From the NCBI GenBank assembly GCA_036850595.1, contig CM072170.1, forward strand, positions 14,786,303 to 14,850,302: a DNA stretch of 64,000 nucleotides. Direction: 5' to 3'. The notes under the pieces were generated by a model. The model saw only the letters and a program-made list of their open reading frames with translations. It ran no database searches and was not told where the DNA came from. Source of the stretch: Rhyacichthys aspro. Lineage: Eukaryota; Chordata; Actinopteri; Gobiiformes; Rhyacichthyidae. A program made the translations under genes and the position numbers. Positions 10,315-21,450 of this stretch are shown here, one piece after another; within the stretch, counting starts at the first letter, position 1, and the number at the start of each line of letters is the position of its first letter.

Positions 10315-11690
10315 CTCAATGTTCAGCCAAGAAAAAAGTTAATAAGAAAATAAAAAAAATAAAAAAATAGAAGCACATCCTTGAAATTTGAAGCTCGATA
10401 AAGTCACACTCTTACTTTAGGCCAAGTGCAATTTTTTCCAACAAAACATGAAAGACCATTATATCTTATTATCTGTATTATTGTGAGTATATATACGCGT
10501 TTGACAGGCCATGCTCAAGCAGCTTGCTTTTCTGTCTCTGGAGCACAGGGTTGCATACATTTGACTTACAATCAATGCAGCCATCTATTCATTCATATTC
10601 TATACCAGCTGTTTCATGGGATCTATGTACCATATAGATTGTATTGGATGAAACCTGAAGCTAATTTTCAATTTATATACAAAAAGCAAGGTTTTTACTA
10701 GATATTTACTGTACATGTAAATGTCACCAGTCTGCAACTTCAAGTTTCTGAATGTTCTTCTGTAACTAGCTTTTTGTAATCATTTGGTTGAAACCAAAAT
10801 TAGCATGTTCATGTTCCAAAACAAAAAAGTCACGTGATCTATTTAAAATTGCTATCATTACTGTCTGCACTTGACAAAAAGCTTTCATCTGACCTACCAG
10901 CTCTTGAAAATAAGCTGATATTTAATTGCAAAGTGAAGCAGGTCTGAAACTCCTTCAATTGAGCACGGCTTCCACTAAAATGAGATGGACTTTATGCAAT
11001 GCTCTTGATCATTTGATTGTATGTTTTTGTTTTTGGTTTTTTTCATTATTGCATTCAGGGGTAGCTTAATTTACATTTGTTCCATTTCCTGGAAATCCAC
11101 TTCAACCAACAAGGACCGGACTAATTATTTGTAATGAAGGCATGTCTCTGTTGCCACAGCCTAACCCTATCATGCAAATTGGAGCAGTAATTATTGTGAA
11201 ATCCTGCTTCTAGACACGTATACAGACAAAAAAAAAAAAAAACATAGAAATGTGAGACTCCTTTGTAATGAATCAGGATGGCTGGCAATGCTACAAATCA
11301 TAGGGATGTACATACGTGAGGTGTTAAGTTGTTTTTAGGTAAAATAAATGTGTGATAATGTTTAAAAGTTGTATCATTCCACATACAAGACCATGGAGAC
11401 TCTTTATTTTATTGTTTTCTTATTTGTAATTGTCATTTTGTTGTGTACCATTTAACCTTAATAGTTTGGACTGTACATACAGCTAAAATGACACCTCATT
11501 CAAGGCACCGATGCTAATAACTAACATGTTTTATTCATTAGTCTTTGTGGCATCCAGTTATTATTTCGCTCATTTCAAAATTAAAAAGTTCTCAAAGTTT
11601 TAATCGGTATTTGCATTAGAAGTGGCGCAGGTTGGTTTAATGAATCAAAATAAACTCTAAAACCGTCCCACATTTGGAGAAAATCTCGAC
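10315..11690. other. AT-rich sequence without recognised features
   Basis: The 91-codon frame at 10426-10701 has no recognisable domain. No terminal repeats or RNA signatures were seen. Confidence 0.45.
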
Positions 11691-11699
11691 AAAATGACT

Positions 11700-12060
11700 G
11701 CACCAAACTGGTCGACCGTTGGCATCACCTCAAGGCACAGTCGCCTTCTTATTAAAATATGCAGATGAACCGTGCATAAAACATACCGGCAGATGTTTGG
11801 ATGCAAATTCATGAGTCTGTGAACTTGTAAATGAGCCCAATTATGGCTTCTGTCACGAGACGGGGTTCTGTCCACATGTGACAACGGTGAGAGGCCACAC
11901 AAAAGAGACGTCTGGATCTCTGCTGCCGATCGACGTTGAGAATGCTGGTTTGTCATGAGAACATTTAATAAAGGTCAGAATCTGAATGAGTGAAAGTGTC
12001 ATCTGACTCCGGTTTCGATACGACTTTATTAGATATTGGATTATATGGCGCATGTACCTC
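11700..12060. promoter_or_regulatory. Candidate conserved non-coding block
   Basis: This is non-repetitive, compositionally mixed sequence with ATGCAAAT (POU octamer word) at about 11800, CCCAATTATGG, and several CpGs. Overlapping minus-strand frames (11657-11956 and 11853-12053) compete and neither resembles a known protein. The motif content and absence of decay-type low complexity suggest a constrained element. Confidence 0.28.
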
Positions 12061-12757
12061 AGGGATGCTTTTTGACTTGAAATGATGTGACTGACAATGA
12101 CAAAGTGAGAGAAATAAGGTTAAATGGGATAGTAATGGAAGCAATCAAGAAGTCCTTCATTCACAAAGAAATGATTAACAATTGAACAGTTTCTTAAAAG
12201 GCTGTGAGGAGGAATTGTAACTGGCTTTCTTCAATTGTCACAGTTAATTCTTATTTATACTATTACTATGATTAGGTCAAATTCTCATGGACCTTTAAAC
12301 CAGTTAAGACAGTGGCTTGCCTTTTTTTATGCTCATGTGCTTAAGCTTAATGGGAACCTAACTGAGATGGGATATTGATCCGCCCATTTACTCTTTTATG
12401 CACACTTTTCATTGTTAGATTTTTTTTTTTTTTGCCCTTTTCAAGCTTGTCCTCAAGGGAATGTCTGGAGAAATGCCCCTGGACAGACTCCTTCGCAATG
12501 ATTGTTCTTAATGTGTTTATATATTCATTATGTGTATTCTAATATAAAACTACACAACTAATCAGTGGAAAGTAAAGTGCAAACAAGCTGCAGAGAATCC
12601 AGGCTTCGACGCTCTGCGCACTCCTCTTACAGCACCAGCCACACGGCATACAACTTGCTCATTCAGCTGCTCATTCCAGGAGATCATTTGGAGGATCTCC
12701 TAACATCTCCTTCAGTGAGAAAAAACATGTAACCCCTCCTTATAAAGTCAGAGGACT
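12061..12757. other. Sequence without firmly recognised features
   Basis: Positions 12600-12740 read as an open frame (including AYNLLIQLLIPGDHLEDLLT) that stops just before the repeat copy. This could be the last codons of a decayed retrotransposon, but I could not match it to a family. Confidence 0.3.
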
Positions 12758-12854
12758 GTGGAAAGGGAAAACAAGTGTCCATACTTGTAATGTAAATTAT
12801 TGTAATGCAGTATTTAATGAAAAAAGGATGGAATTGGGAAAATTTACATAACCT
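12758..12854 (+). repeat. Dispersed repeat, copy 2
   Basis: This is the partner of 10201-10314. It opens with GGAAAGGGAAAACAAGTGT and closes with AATTTACATAACC, with small indels between. The retrotransposon-like frame just upstream, plus this A-rich end, suggests a 3' untranslated tail. The class is inferred. Confidence 0.5.
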
Positions 12855-13671
12855 CTGTGAAGAAAAAAAAAATCTGTCTATTTAAATCTGTATATTCAAA
12901 ACAAAGTCAACATTTAGGACTGTTTTCCTGTGTTTGTGATTTACTTAGCACTTTTTTGCTTTATTTAGAGGCTATTTACAAGACAATGAATTTTGCCCAA
13001 AACACAAAGACATTGTTCCAGTTTGGCAATTCATTTACAACACAGCTTTCTCACTCCACAATTACAAACTTGAATCCAGCTGAGGTTTCACCACCTGCCT
13101 CTTGTGTAAACTGAAGCCTCTTGTGTGAACTGAAAGACACCTCTGTCGAAATAATAGCATAACAGCTGTGTCCCAGCCACCTATTGGCTGTTGGTTGCAC
13201 ACAGCGAGTGGAACAACAATGGGAAAATGTTTTAAGCACCAAAAACTTGTGTTCTGATAAAACAGTATTAACAAAAAACTGTATAAATCCACACATATGA
13301 TTTAAAGTTTGTCAGCACTGCTCCAGAATATGTAGGGATGAAAAATGTTTGGTAGCGCAAATGAGCTAATACTTCTTGTGGATTAACTGCAGCAGTGGAG
13401 TTGTGTTTTGGCATCATTTAAACAGCCCCTCATTTTTTATTTATTTTTCGTCCTATTTTGAAAAGAGCATGTATATTCACACTAGAAGCCTTGTTTAGAG
13501 AAGGCTTAGGCACAACATTTTGTCGCTGATGCAGCATAAATGTGGCAGAGAGAGAAAGATTCAAGTTAATATACGAATATCTCAAAGTGCTTAAAAGTGG
13601 CTAGTGGTTGTGAGTGAAACCAGTAAATGTGTAGAATCCTTCCGATGTGCAAACTCACTATAAAAAAAAGA
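12855..13671. other. AT-rich sequence without recognised features
   Basis: The short overlapping frames at 12857-13114 and 13051-13296 show no domains. No termini were recognised. Confidence 0.45.
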
Positions 13672-13737
13672 CCCGCTTTAGATGGGGGTTGAACCCATGA
13701 CCCTCTGGCTGCAAATAAATCCTTACTACCTAGCTTT
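13672..13737 (-). mobile_element. tRNA-like SINE head remnant
   Basis: On the minus strand the order is AGCTAGGTAGTAAGG (A-box-like), then GCCAGAGGGTCATGGGTTCA with a B-box-like GGGTTCAACCC. This is the layout of a tRNA-derived promoter and of many fish SINE heads. The spacing is near that of a tRNA, but the arms do not fold into an intact cloverleaf by eye, so I prefer a SINE or tRNA pseudogene remnant to a working tRNA gene. Confidence 0.4.
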
Positions 13738-13854
13738 ACAAGTCTTTCTCATTTGTTATAATAGTACACATCCCAAACAATACTTCAACAACTGGACAAA
13801 ATGCACCATCCCATATATCCTGCTGCAAAATGTGAGGAATAAATTGTGCTATCC

Positions 13855-14112
13855 TGTCGCCTGAAGATGTTCGTAGCGGTCCGTCTTGGCAGCAGCTTCA
13901 GTGACGGCGCGGCGCTCGGAGGTCAGGGTCACATCTGGCCGTGGCGGGGGCTGATCTGAGGTCTGTGATGGAACTGGCCAAGCATCACACGGAGGCAGCT
14001 GAAAGAGACGCTGAGCAGAAACACACAGTGGGAGGGGAGGCGTGCAGATGGAAGATAAACTCCCAGCATACATGTTCACCACACTGACCCTGAGCCGGTA
14101 AGTCTCCTCCAC
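13855..14112. promoter_or_regulatory. CpG-rich block ending in consensus splice donor; possible exon or regulatory element
   Basis: There are about 15 CpGs in 255 bp. On the plus strand, GAGCCGGTAAGTCTCC gives a strong donor (GT at 14099). A 38-codon plus-strand frame beginning at the ATG in GTGATGGAACTGGCC closes a few codons before that donor, so a coding exon is not well supported. A minus-strand 87-codon frame (13849-14112) covers the block without a recognisable domain. It could be a non-coding RNA exon or an enhancer. Evidence is thin. Confidence 0.3.
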
Positions 14113-14293
14113 AGACAGTCATTTCAGATCTTTTCTGTTCATTTTCTTCCTGAGAGTTGGAAACGGACTCTAACAAAGGCACGTGAGAAGAGTGACAATG
14201 CTTTAGTGTAGTTTCTTGGAGGAGACTTTTTACATCACTGTTCCAACAGCAATAGTCTGAAAGGCGTTGATGCAACTTTGATAAATATTACAC

Positions 14294-14545
14294 CACACAT
14301 GTCAAACTCAAGGCCCGGGGGCCAAATGTGGCCCTTTGTAATGTTTCATGTGGCCCTTCAATACATTTAGAAGGTGATATTTTTGGCACTAGGTTTTATT
14401 CATTGAATTTGAACAGGTTTTAGATGTATTTGATATTTGCTACACAGATAAGTAACTAAAATCTGTTGAAATCCATCTAAAATCTGTTGAAATCCATCTA
14501 AAATCTGTTGAAATCCAACTTAAACCTGTTCAAAACTGACTAAAA
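14294..14545 (+). mobile_element. hAT-like MITE with 21-bp minisatellite, left-end copy (A)
   Basis: It starts CACACATGTCAAACTCAAGG, then CCCGGGGGCC, GGCCCTTTG and TTTTTGGCACTAGG, the same left end as the complete element at 22036-22455. At about 14455 it runs into 21-bp units (AAAATCTGTTGAAATCCATC type), three of them almost identical. It breaks off near 14545, where a LINE fragment begins. The right terminus is missing. The preceding octamer TATTACAC does not match the octamer after the inverted copy at 17904. Confidence 0.8.
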
Positions 14546-14817
14546 CCAATCAGTTTGTTCATTTTGTTTTTGTCCTCCATGGTAATGTTTCTGCCCCAAC
14601 AGAGCACTGCGTAGAACAAAACACTGGCCACAATCCCCTGATAATAGACACACATAAGCTTCCTGCTCACATCAAAAGACCTTAGTTTTCTTAAAAAGTA
14701 GAGCCGAGACGGAGCCTTTTTAAAAACAGCCTTCTTCCTCTTCCTCCAGTTTAAGTTATGGTCTAGATGAACTCCAAAACATGATCTAAAGGGAAGATGA
14801 ATTATAAATACAGACAA
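14530..14817 (-). pseudogene. Non-LTR retrotransposon reverse-transcriptase C-terminal fragment
   Basis: The minus-strand frame encodes FGVHLDHNLNWRKRKKAV, then SRLYFLRKLRSFDVSRKL and VASVLFYAVLCWGRN. This is the familiar end of fish LINE reverse transcriptases: 'LGVxLDxxLxW...SRLxFLRxLRSFxV...VVASVLFxAVxCWG'. About 95 codons survive and no catalytic YXDD block is present, so the piece is dead. It abuts the broken hAT copy A, which suggests the LINE inserted into, or recombined with, that element. I cannot fix the clade. Confidence 0.75.
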
Positions 14818-15575
14818 ACTGTATCTAATGTGAAGTTATTGGTAGATATCGAGGACAAAATACAATTATTTGTGTAAAAAGAGTTAACAGACATGATTAT
14901 TGTTTTCCGTGTGAGTTGTAGTCTTAAGATGACTTGAGATCTCAGTGAAATGGAATTAGAAGTTCAAAATAGAGAAAAAATATACTGCATCCATACTTTA
15001 AGACACCAACATTGAAAATCAATAAGAAAAGAGAGTTAAGCTTAACTATACGCGGGGCAATAGGGCTCAGGCAACTGTCTTATCCCTAATATTTAAGTTA
15101 AACATTTATGAACAACAAAGTCATTTGAGTATTGAACATATTACATATCTGGAATGACACAGTTTTGATTTTCAAATTGTTATGTACTGTCTTATTGTCT
15201 CTGAGGACATTAGTTCAAGTCCTATTTCTAACAGAACTGACAGATGTTGCTGGAAAATTTTTGGACACAAGCTCACACAATTCTCTTATTCTTATGAAGG
15301 TTTTTTTTTTTTTTTTAATCCATTATTAAAACAACAACACAGACAGTGGTGAGCATACTTAATACTCAGAATGATATCTTTCATTTACACTCATTCCTTT
15401 GTTCATTATCTTTCTACTGTTGCTGGAAAAATGTTGGACTTACGGCTCATGCTTATTCCTTCTGTTTTTAGCTTGACAAAAACAACGGCATTCGAGTAAA
15501 AAAGGGCGGATCTGGTGCTTTCTGTTGCAGTGGAAACTCATCAGCTCAAAAGCACGTCATGTCTTTAAAATGTCA
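14818..15575. other. AT-rich sequence without recognised features
   Basis: This stretch includes a poly-T run at 15301-15316. No other structure was seen. Confidence 0.45.
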
Positions 15576-15579
15576 CCGC

Positions 15580-16110
15580 ACACCACACGTTTCAATAAAA
15601 GATTCTCATCCAGTAAGTCCAAATAAACGCTAACTTTTCCCTTGACAGCGCAGTTTGGGCTGATCCAACATTAATAAAGCCGTCTATAAGATGTCTGTCG
15701 GGATTTACAGAACACATGTTTGAGAATCCCTGCCTAATTAGTGTTAAATGATTCTCTGAAATGAATATGTAAGTGTTAATGTGTTACTTTTCCAGTGAAC
15801 GAAAGCAATCAATTTTCGCAGCTTTGGCCATAAATGAATTTAAAGCAGAGGGAAAAGTCAGATCAATAAATCTCCCAGGCTCCATCCAACATGTCTGGCC
15901 CTGAAGAGCAAAAAATGTTTTCATGATTAAAAGAACCCAAGCTGGGAAGTCGTTTGCTGATATCATGCGTTTGCTTTGTTTATAACAAAAAAGTGCACAG
16001 CTAATTACCAATAATTAGCTTTGCGAGGCATCTGAGGCTGCCGGCGTGATGTAACCACTGATAAATTAACTATTCCTTTTGATTTGGGCATAATTAACGG
16101 ACAGAGATAC
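15580..16110. promoter_or_regulatory. Candidate conserved non-coding block
   Basis: Homeodomain core sites are clustered: TAATTACCAATAATTAGC near 16002-16019, GATAAATTAACTATTCC and CATAATTAACGG. They sit in a mixed, non-repetitive sequence that also has CpG words such as TGCCGGCGTGATG. The density of TAAT/ATTA cores together with GC-richer spacers is typical of developmental enhancers. No alignment was possible. Confidence 0.32.
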
Positions 16111-17290
16111 AAGATGTTTGGGGCTTCATCGTTTTAACTTCTGAAATATTTACCAAAATATCCCTTCCCACTGCTAGACTTTTTATCTTCCTCACAAAAC
16201 TAGAAACTGAACGGAATATTTTGAAAAATCATACGTTTACACATGGAATTATCAATGCCACACAGAAAGCATAGGCTCTATAGGATTACATGGTTCGTTC
16301 GTTGTATTGTGGAAAGAATAGAGCATAGATAGGGAGCAGAATATAGCCTTATTCATTCTGGTTCAAACTGTGTTGTTAACGCTCTGGAAAACTAGGCTTA
16401 CAGGAATAAGCTGCAATAATGCCACGCCAATATGTCTGCAGTAAAGGTTTACAAATCCATGTTGGAGAACCAGAGCAGCGAGGTTTTAAGTTTAAGCAAG
16501 CCAGAGCACAAAACCATGTGCATGCATTGTTCTGGGATTTATCTAGATTTAGGTATATCTGCACAAATACTTCAGTAGATCATGTTTGATATGCGTTTTT
16601 TTTTTTTTTTTGGTTTGAAATACAGTTGTTGGAAGAATATTGCTGCACGTTTTGACTGGATTTACTAAGGCTCATGCAAATAATGGAACAAAGTTGAATT
16701 TTGTACATCTCTCTTACAGATGCAGAATGAGTATGTGGCTTTGCAAGATGATTACCAGAAATAATAAATAATAAAGAAATAATAAGTATGATTTCTCACT
16801 CATATCTGTAGTTTCTCACAAAATAAACCATGCAATATCGACATGTTTAATGTTTTATGTTAATGCTGTTAATACTGTGTTCAGTTCTTAGTTCAGTTTT
16901 GACACTGGGACACTTTTTACTGATGTATTCACCACTGTTGTATAACTTAAATGATACTATAGTTGTTAGGTTGTGTTCTTTGTTTTTGGAATTTAAAGAA
17001 TATGTAAAATGAGGCTCAAAAGGGCGGCAAAAAAGTTTTTCTGCGTTCAGTTAGGGGTCACAAACTAATGGTCACATGTCTGTTCCAAGCCTTGAAATCC
17101 CTACATGTGAAAGTATCTTAAAGGCTCTACACGTGTCTTTACTAAATCTTCCATTGCGCATCTAGAGTAACATCATCATCAACAAACATGTGACAGTACC
17201 ATAAATGAATGGATGATTAATCAGAATGATATATCTACCTACTTAAAACCATAATACTCTTTTCAAACATTTGGGTCGATGGATATGGTA
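16111..17290. other. AT-rich sequence without recognised features
   Basis: This includes a T-run at 16595-16611. The minus-strand frame 16376-16564 has no recognisable domain. Confidence 0.45.
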
Positions 17291-17742
17291 ACAGGTTTTA
17301 GTCAGATTTCAGCAGGTTTTAGTTGGATTTCAACAGGTTTTAGTCAGATTTCAGCATGTTTTAGATGAGTTTAAACAGGTTTTAGTCAGATTTATACAGG
17401 TTTAAGTTGGATTTCAACAGATTTTAGATGGATTTCAACAGGTTATAGATGGATTTGGACAGGTTTTAGACAGATTTCAACAGGTTTTAGTCAGATTTCA
17501 GCAGGTTTTAGTCGGATTTCAACAGGTTTTAGTCAGATTTCAACAGGTTTTAGTCAGATTTCAGCAGGTTTTAGTCAGATTTCAGCAGGTTTTAGATAGA
17601 TTTAAACAGGTTGTAGTCCGTTTTATACAGGTTTAAGTTGGATTTCAACAGATTTTAGATGGATTTCAATAGGTTTTGGTTGGATTTCAACAGGTTTTAG
17701 ATGGATTTGGACAGATTTTAGACAGATTTGAACAGGATTTAA
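17291..17742. repeat. 21-bp minisatellite, about 21-22 units
   Basis: Tandem units of the form ACAGGTTTTAGTCAGATTTCA run head to tail, with variants at the TCAG/TTGG/ATGG and TTTCA/TTTAA/TTTGG positions. The array is the internal part of hAT-like copy B. It is expanded relative to copy A (about five units) and the complete copy (about ten). The unit length is a multiple of three, so some frames stay open across it without meaning. Confidence 0.9.
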
Positions 17743-17904
17743 TTACTTATCTTTGTAATAAAAATTAAGTCCATCTAAAACATGTTAAAATGCAATGAAT
17801 AAAACCTAGTCCCAAAAATATCACCTTTTAAATGTGTTGTAGGGCCACATAAAACATTGCAAAGGGCCGCATATGGGCCCTGGGCCTTGAGTTTGACATG
17901 TGTG
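17291..17904 (-). mobile_element. hAT-like MITE with expanded 21-bp minisatellite, inverted copy (B)
   Basis: On the minus strand this copy opens CACACATGTCAAACTCAAGG at 17904, continues through a degenerate GGCCC block, GGCCCTTTGCAATG and ATATTTTTGGGACTAGG, and enters the minisatellite. It stops at about 17291 without the family's right end. With copy A it forms an outward-terminal inverted pair 3.6 kb apart. The outer octamers TATTACAC and ATCTAGAC match at only four of eight positions, so the pair is not clearly one insertion. Confidence 0.78.
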
Positions 17905-18460
17905 ATCTAGACTAATGGAAGACTGACTGTATGGATTGTCAGTACACAGTTTGGAACAGTCTAAAAGAGAGAAAAAAGGTTTTAACAATAAGGATCTTTT
18001 GGTCAATACCATGTCTATACCATTGAAAAGAATACAGCAAACTTACCCTATTATACACTGATATATTCCCTCTGTGGTCCTTTTTTTTTTTTTTTCTTTA
18101 AATAGTAAAAGAATAATGAGCCAAGACCACACTAGAACAAGACGAACCTGTGATATTAAATCTACTTTCCTTTTGAGAGGTGTTTTTGTTCTGAAGAACT
18201 CTTTTACCTTTTCTTTGTAATTCCCTGACACTGGGGTTTTAAAAATTGCCGAAATATAAATTTGTCATCTTTTATCTATCCCTATTCTTTCTCTCTGCAG
18301 CCTTGCTCTGGTCCCTGCTGTCATTTCATTAAATCAGAGTGATCATTCTTGATGGGGAGGTGTTATTGAGGCCAATTGATCATCTTCACGTCCCGAGTAC
18401 AGTGTCACATTTGGAGAGTCAAGGCCTATAGTAAAAAAAAAAAAAAAAAGTGCTGATAAG
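17905..18460. other. AT-rich sequence without recognised features
   Basis: This includes poly-T at 18079-18096 and poly-A at 18433-18449. No other structure was seen. Confidence 0.45.
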
Positions 18461-18469
18461 GGATGGTGT

Positions 18470-18690
18470 GTGCTAATTTCCTCGGCCGTTTGAATGGTAG
18501 GAAGTCGTGACTAGAGGAGGTCTGGATCCTTATCTGGAGGAAGCGTCGAGTTTCACCCCTGTCAGCAGCCCCTGGCAGCAGACGGCCAGCCTGACAGCCC
18601 CGCGTCTTGTCGTAATGTGCGATAAATAGTTAACATGCTCCACAGCCGGCTTGAGCCAGGCCAGAGTTCACACATCAGCATGAATAAAAC
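18470..18690. promoter_or_regulatory. Candidate conserved non-coding block
   Basis: GC content rises sharply between AT-rich flanks. The block carries GCTGATAAGG/CTTATCTGG GATA-like words, CGATAAATAGTTAAC and several CpGs, with no repeats and no useful open frame. It is inferred to be a possible enhancer. Confidence 0.28.
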
Positions 18691-19084
18691 ATGAAGAGTA
18701 TTATACGCTCAGGAGATAACTAACGGAATATACTGGCATCTACAGAGTGGCAAAAGACTAATGAAAAAGGACATTATAATTTGCTGTTGCACTGACATGT
18801 CTGCAGAAGAATGTGGAGAGTCCAAGGGTTTGTTGTGCACAGAGAGACGAAGATAGAATAGCAACAAGTAATGACAGCAAAGTAGTGTATGTAAAGAGTT
18901 TTTTTTCTGTCTCATTGTCCTCAAATTTTACACTTGTGATTACAGCTAGCATTTTATGAATGAGGTTAAAACAAACAAAAACAAAAACATAAGTAAGTAC
19001 ATAGTAATAATAATAATATGTTCTCAATTAATCACATGCGATCAAACACATTAAACACATTATTCGAAAATGGTATACAACATG

Positions 19085-19170
19085 GATCAAAATACCCCTG
19101 GTGGCTAATAACTACTGAAAACCAGTAGCCACCGCGGCCACTGGGCAAAAAAGTACATTTAAAGCCCTAC
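19085..19170 (-). repeat. Unclassified dispersed repeat (TGGCTACTGG type)
   Basis: The minus strand reads ACTTTTTTGCCCAGTGGC, a GGTGGCTACTGG core, TTTTCAGTAGTTATTAGCCA and ATTTTGATCCAT. The copy at 58828-58905 shows ACTTTTTTGCTGGTTAC, a GGTGGCTTGTGG core, TTTTCTGTGGTTACTAGCCA and ATTTTAGTCCAT in the same order. Two independent copies in one window establish a repeat. The family is not identified. Confidence 0.55.
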
Positions 19171-19675
19171 TTGTGATTTGCAACCACTTCCACGTCTTAT
19201 TTTTATCCAAAATTATTTATTGGCCCATTTTTATTTTTTTTTTACCAATACTGATAGCAATTATCACCATTATTTTTGTTTTATTGTTTTTGTTTATTTT
19301 GTGTTATTCTCTATTTATCTTGACTATCAAAAAAATAAAATAATGAGCATGTATTTTTTACATTTGGTGTACCCTCAGCTGGACAGAAAATTTCAATGTA
19401 ACTTTCCTATTACCGGGATGAGGACTTATTGTAACAGATTTCGTGTGATATCATTTATGGCATTCAAACAGAGGCTGCAGAATAGGCCTACACACTGGAC
19501 CCTAGCAGAGTCGTATTTGTTCAAATGTTTTTTTTTTCTTCTAAACTTGCCGCTTGGATAGTCTCTTCTTGTAAACGATTCACGTCCGTAAATATTGTGC
19601 TGCTGTCTTTACAACAGAGAGATTCTATCAGTGTCCCTTTGTAATGTACATTGTATGTGATGTTTACTATGAAGA

Positions 19676-19760
19676 TTCTGGAGCCTATCCCAGATGCTTT
19701 TGGTGGTGAACATCCTGGACAATAATGTAAATTTAAGGGCAGACACTTATGACTTCATGA
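19676..19760. repeat. Fragment of a common fish dispersed repeat
   Basis: The phrase TTCTGGAGCCTATCCCAGAT, followed about 20 bp later by CATCCTGGAC, matches a very abundant teleost repeat phrase in which 'GGAGCCTATCCCAGCTG' precedes 'ACACCCTGGAC'. The surroundings are eroded. The class is uncertain. Confidence 0.35.
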
Positions 19761-21420
19761 CCCTCTTAATGTGAGGCAGGACTCCTATATAGTATTGGGA
19801 ATATTAGCATATTATGGGTGATAGTTTGACCACTATGATAAGGTTCACCTAACATTAAGGCCAAATCAAACTTAAGCGCTTCCTGTTTCCTCCTCCTTAC
19901 TCAGTTCTACTAGATTTTGAAACAAATTACAAGGCTGCACATTAATTCATGAGAGTTGAGTTTGAAGACTATAAAAATTGGTCGTATTTGACCAAATTTC
20001 GCACATTTTGTTTATTGACAATTAAAAGCGTGAGCTCACAATAACTAACTTTTTGACTATTTTGTTATTTTTGCACTTAACTTGTATATAAACTATGGTG
20101 TCTTCTGCATCACAAAACTTCAAAGTGTAAGAGTAACTCCAGATTTCCGTCCAAGCTGTGACGAGCACATCATAACAGCTCTGCATCTCGGCTGTTTTTC
20201 TTTCTGAGCTCATTAATCTCACTACAAACGTCTTTATTGAAACACTGAAACCATGAAAACCTACCAAAATCAATTACAAGCTTTTCAAGGCTAATTCTTG
20301 GCGTAGATTATTGATTCCAAGGTTCTCTGCAATGTTTGACGTCACGCTTTAGCTGTGCACTTTTTGAGTAATCCACACGTTAAAAACTCACATTTCTCAA
20401 TTAAGAATTCCCTCTAATGTTGGACTTTGTTTCTCCAGGACATTCTGCACAACTAACCAACACAAACTGGGTCCTGGGCCTGAGCTAATGGAATTAAAAG
20501 ATGTAGGCTTATTGATGTATTGATTTCAAGGCCTAGCTGAGATAGAAAGGCTGTGCATACTCTAAATCGCATGGACTAAAGATTAATCTTCCAATTTCAA
20601 CTGCTGTAGGCCTCAGTAAAAAGATTTGACATTGAGAGAAACTGATAACTCGGTGCTGTAGGTTACATTTGGATATATTGGATGTGGAGAATTTCCTCAA
20701 ATTTCTCAATTGACATGATTAAAATTACAATTGCAAAAAAGAAGAGTGCATTTATATAAAAAAGGTCGAACAAAATAAAATAAGTGAGTGTATTTTTTTA
20801 TTTTGATAATTATAACACACATAATCATAACATAATTTGGGGCTGGAAATGTTCTTGTTTTTATCATCATATTTTTACAATTACAACTGTAATATTGGGA
20901 GCACACATAATTGAGCATTTATTTCTGTGCATGGACTTGGAACATTTTCCCTCGGGCTGTGGCTGTTCAAAATAAGAGCCTTTTTTGTTGTTGTTGTTGT
21001 TGTTTTGAGTCATTTTCATTATCATTATTTCCTCTTCTAATTTGGTTGAAACGCAATTACAGTCATTAAGAAGTTTCTTTCATTACCAATATGTGAACAT
21101 TTTCATTTTAATGTAGAAAAGCCCTCTTTTTTTTTTTTCATTTGTGACTTGCCCTTACTTAACCCAGCCAAAGAAACAATTGTGTAACGCAGTACTATAA
21201 ATGTTACTATTATAATGTACCTGTAATTATTTTTATTTCACGTTTAAATAAGAATTTTGATCATTTGATTAAGTAGTTTTAAAACCAAAACAGTTCTTTA
21301 AGTGTATGAATTTGTAAGGGGCACTGAGCATTGACAAGTGAAGTGAATAACACTGATTATCTCTTTATCATGGCACTTTTTAGAGAGTGATATATATTAA
21401 GAGCAAGTGAACATTTTGTC
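19761..21420. other. AT-rich sequence with a short (TTG)n tract
   Basis: A TTG microsatellite of about seven units lies at 20983-21005. The minus- and plus-strand frames here (20022-20273, 20706-20918 and 20784-20975) are AT-rich and without domains. Confidence 0.45.
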
Positions 21421-21450
21421 CTCTAAATTGATGTGTTAGAAGCAGGAAAA

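Noticed and set aside
13672..13737. Functional tRNA gene
   Set aside because: A- and B-box-like words are present, but the acceptor and anticodon arms do not pair convincingly. A SINE or pseudogene head is more likely.
14294..17904. Single 3.6-kb hAT transposon with long terminal inverted repeats
   Set aside because: The flanking octamers do not match well and the complete copy C shows that the family's right end is different from its left end. Two separate partial copies are the simpler reading.
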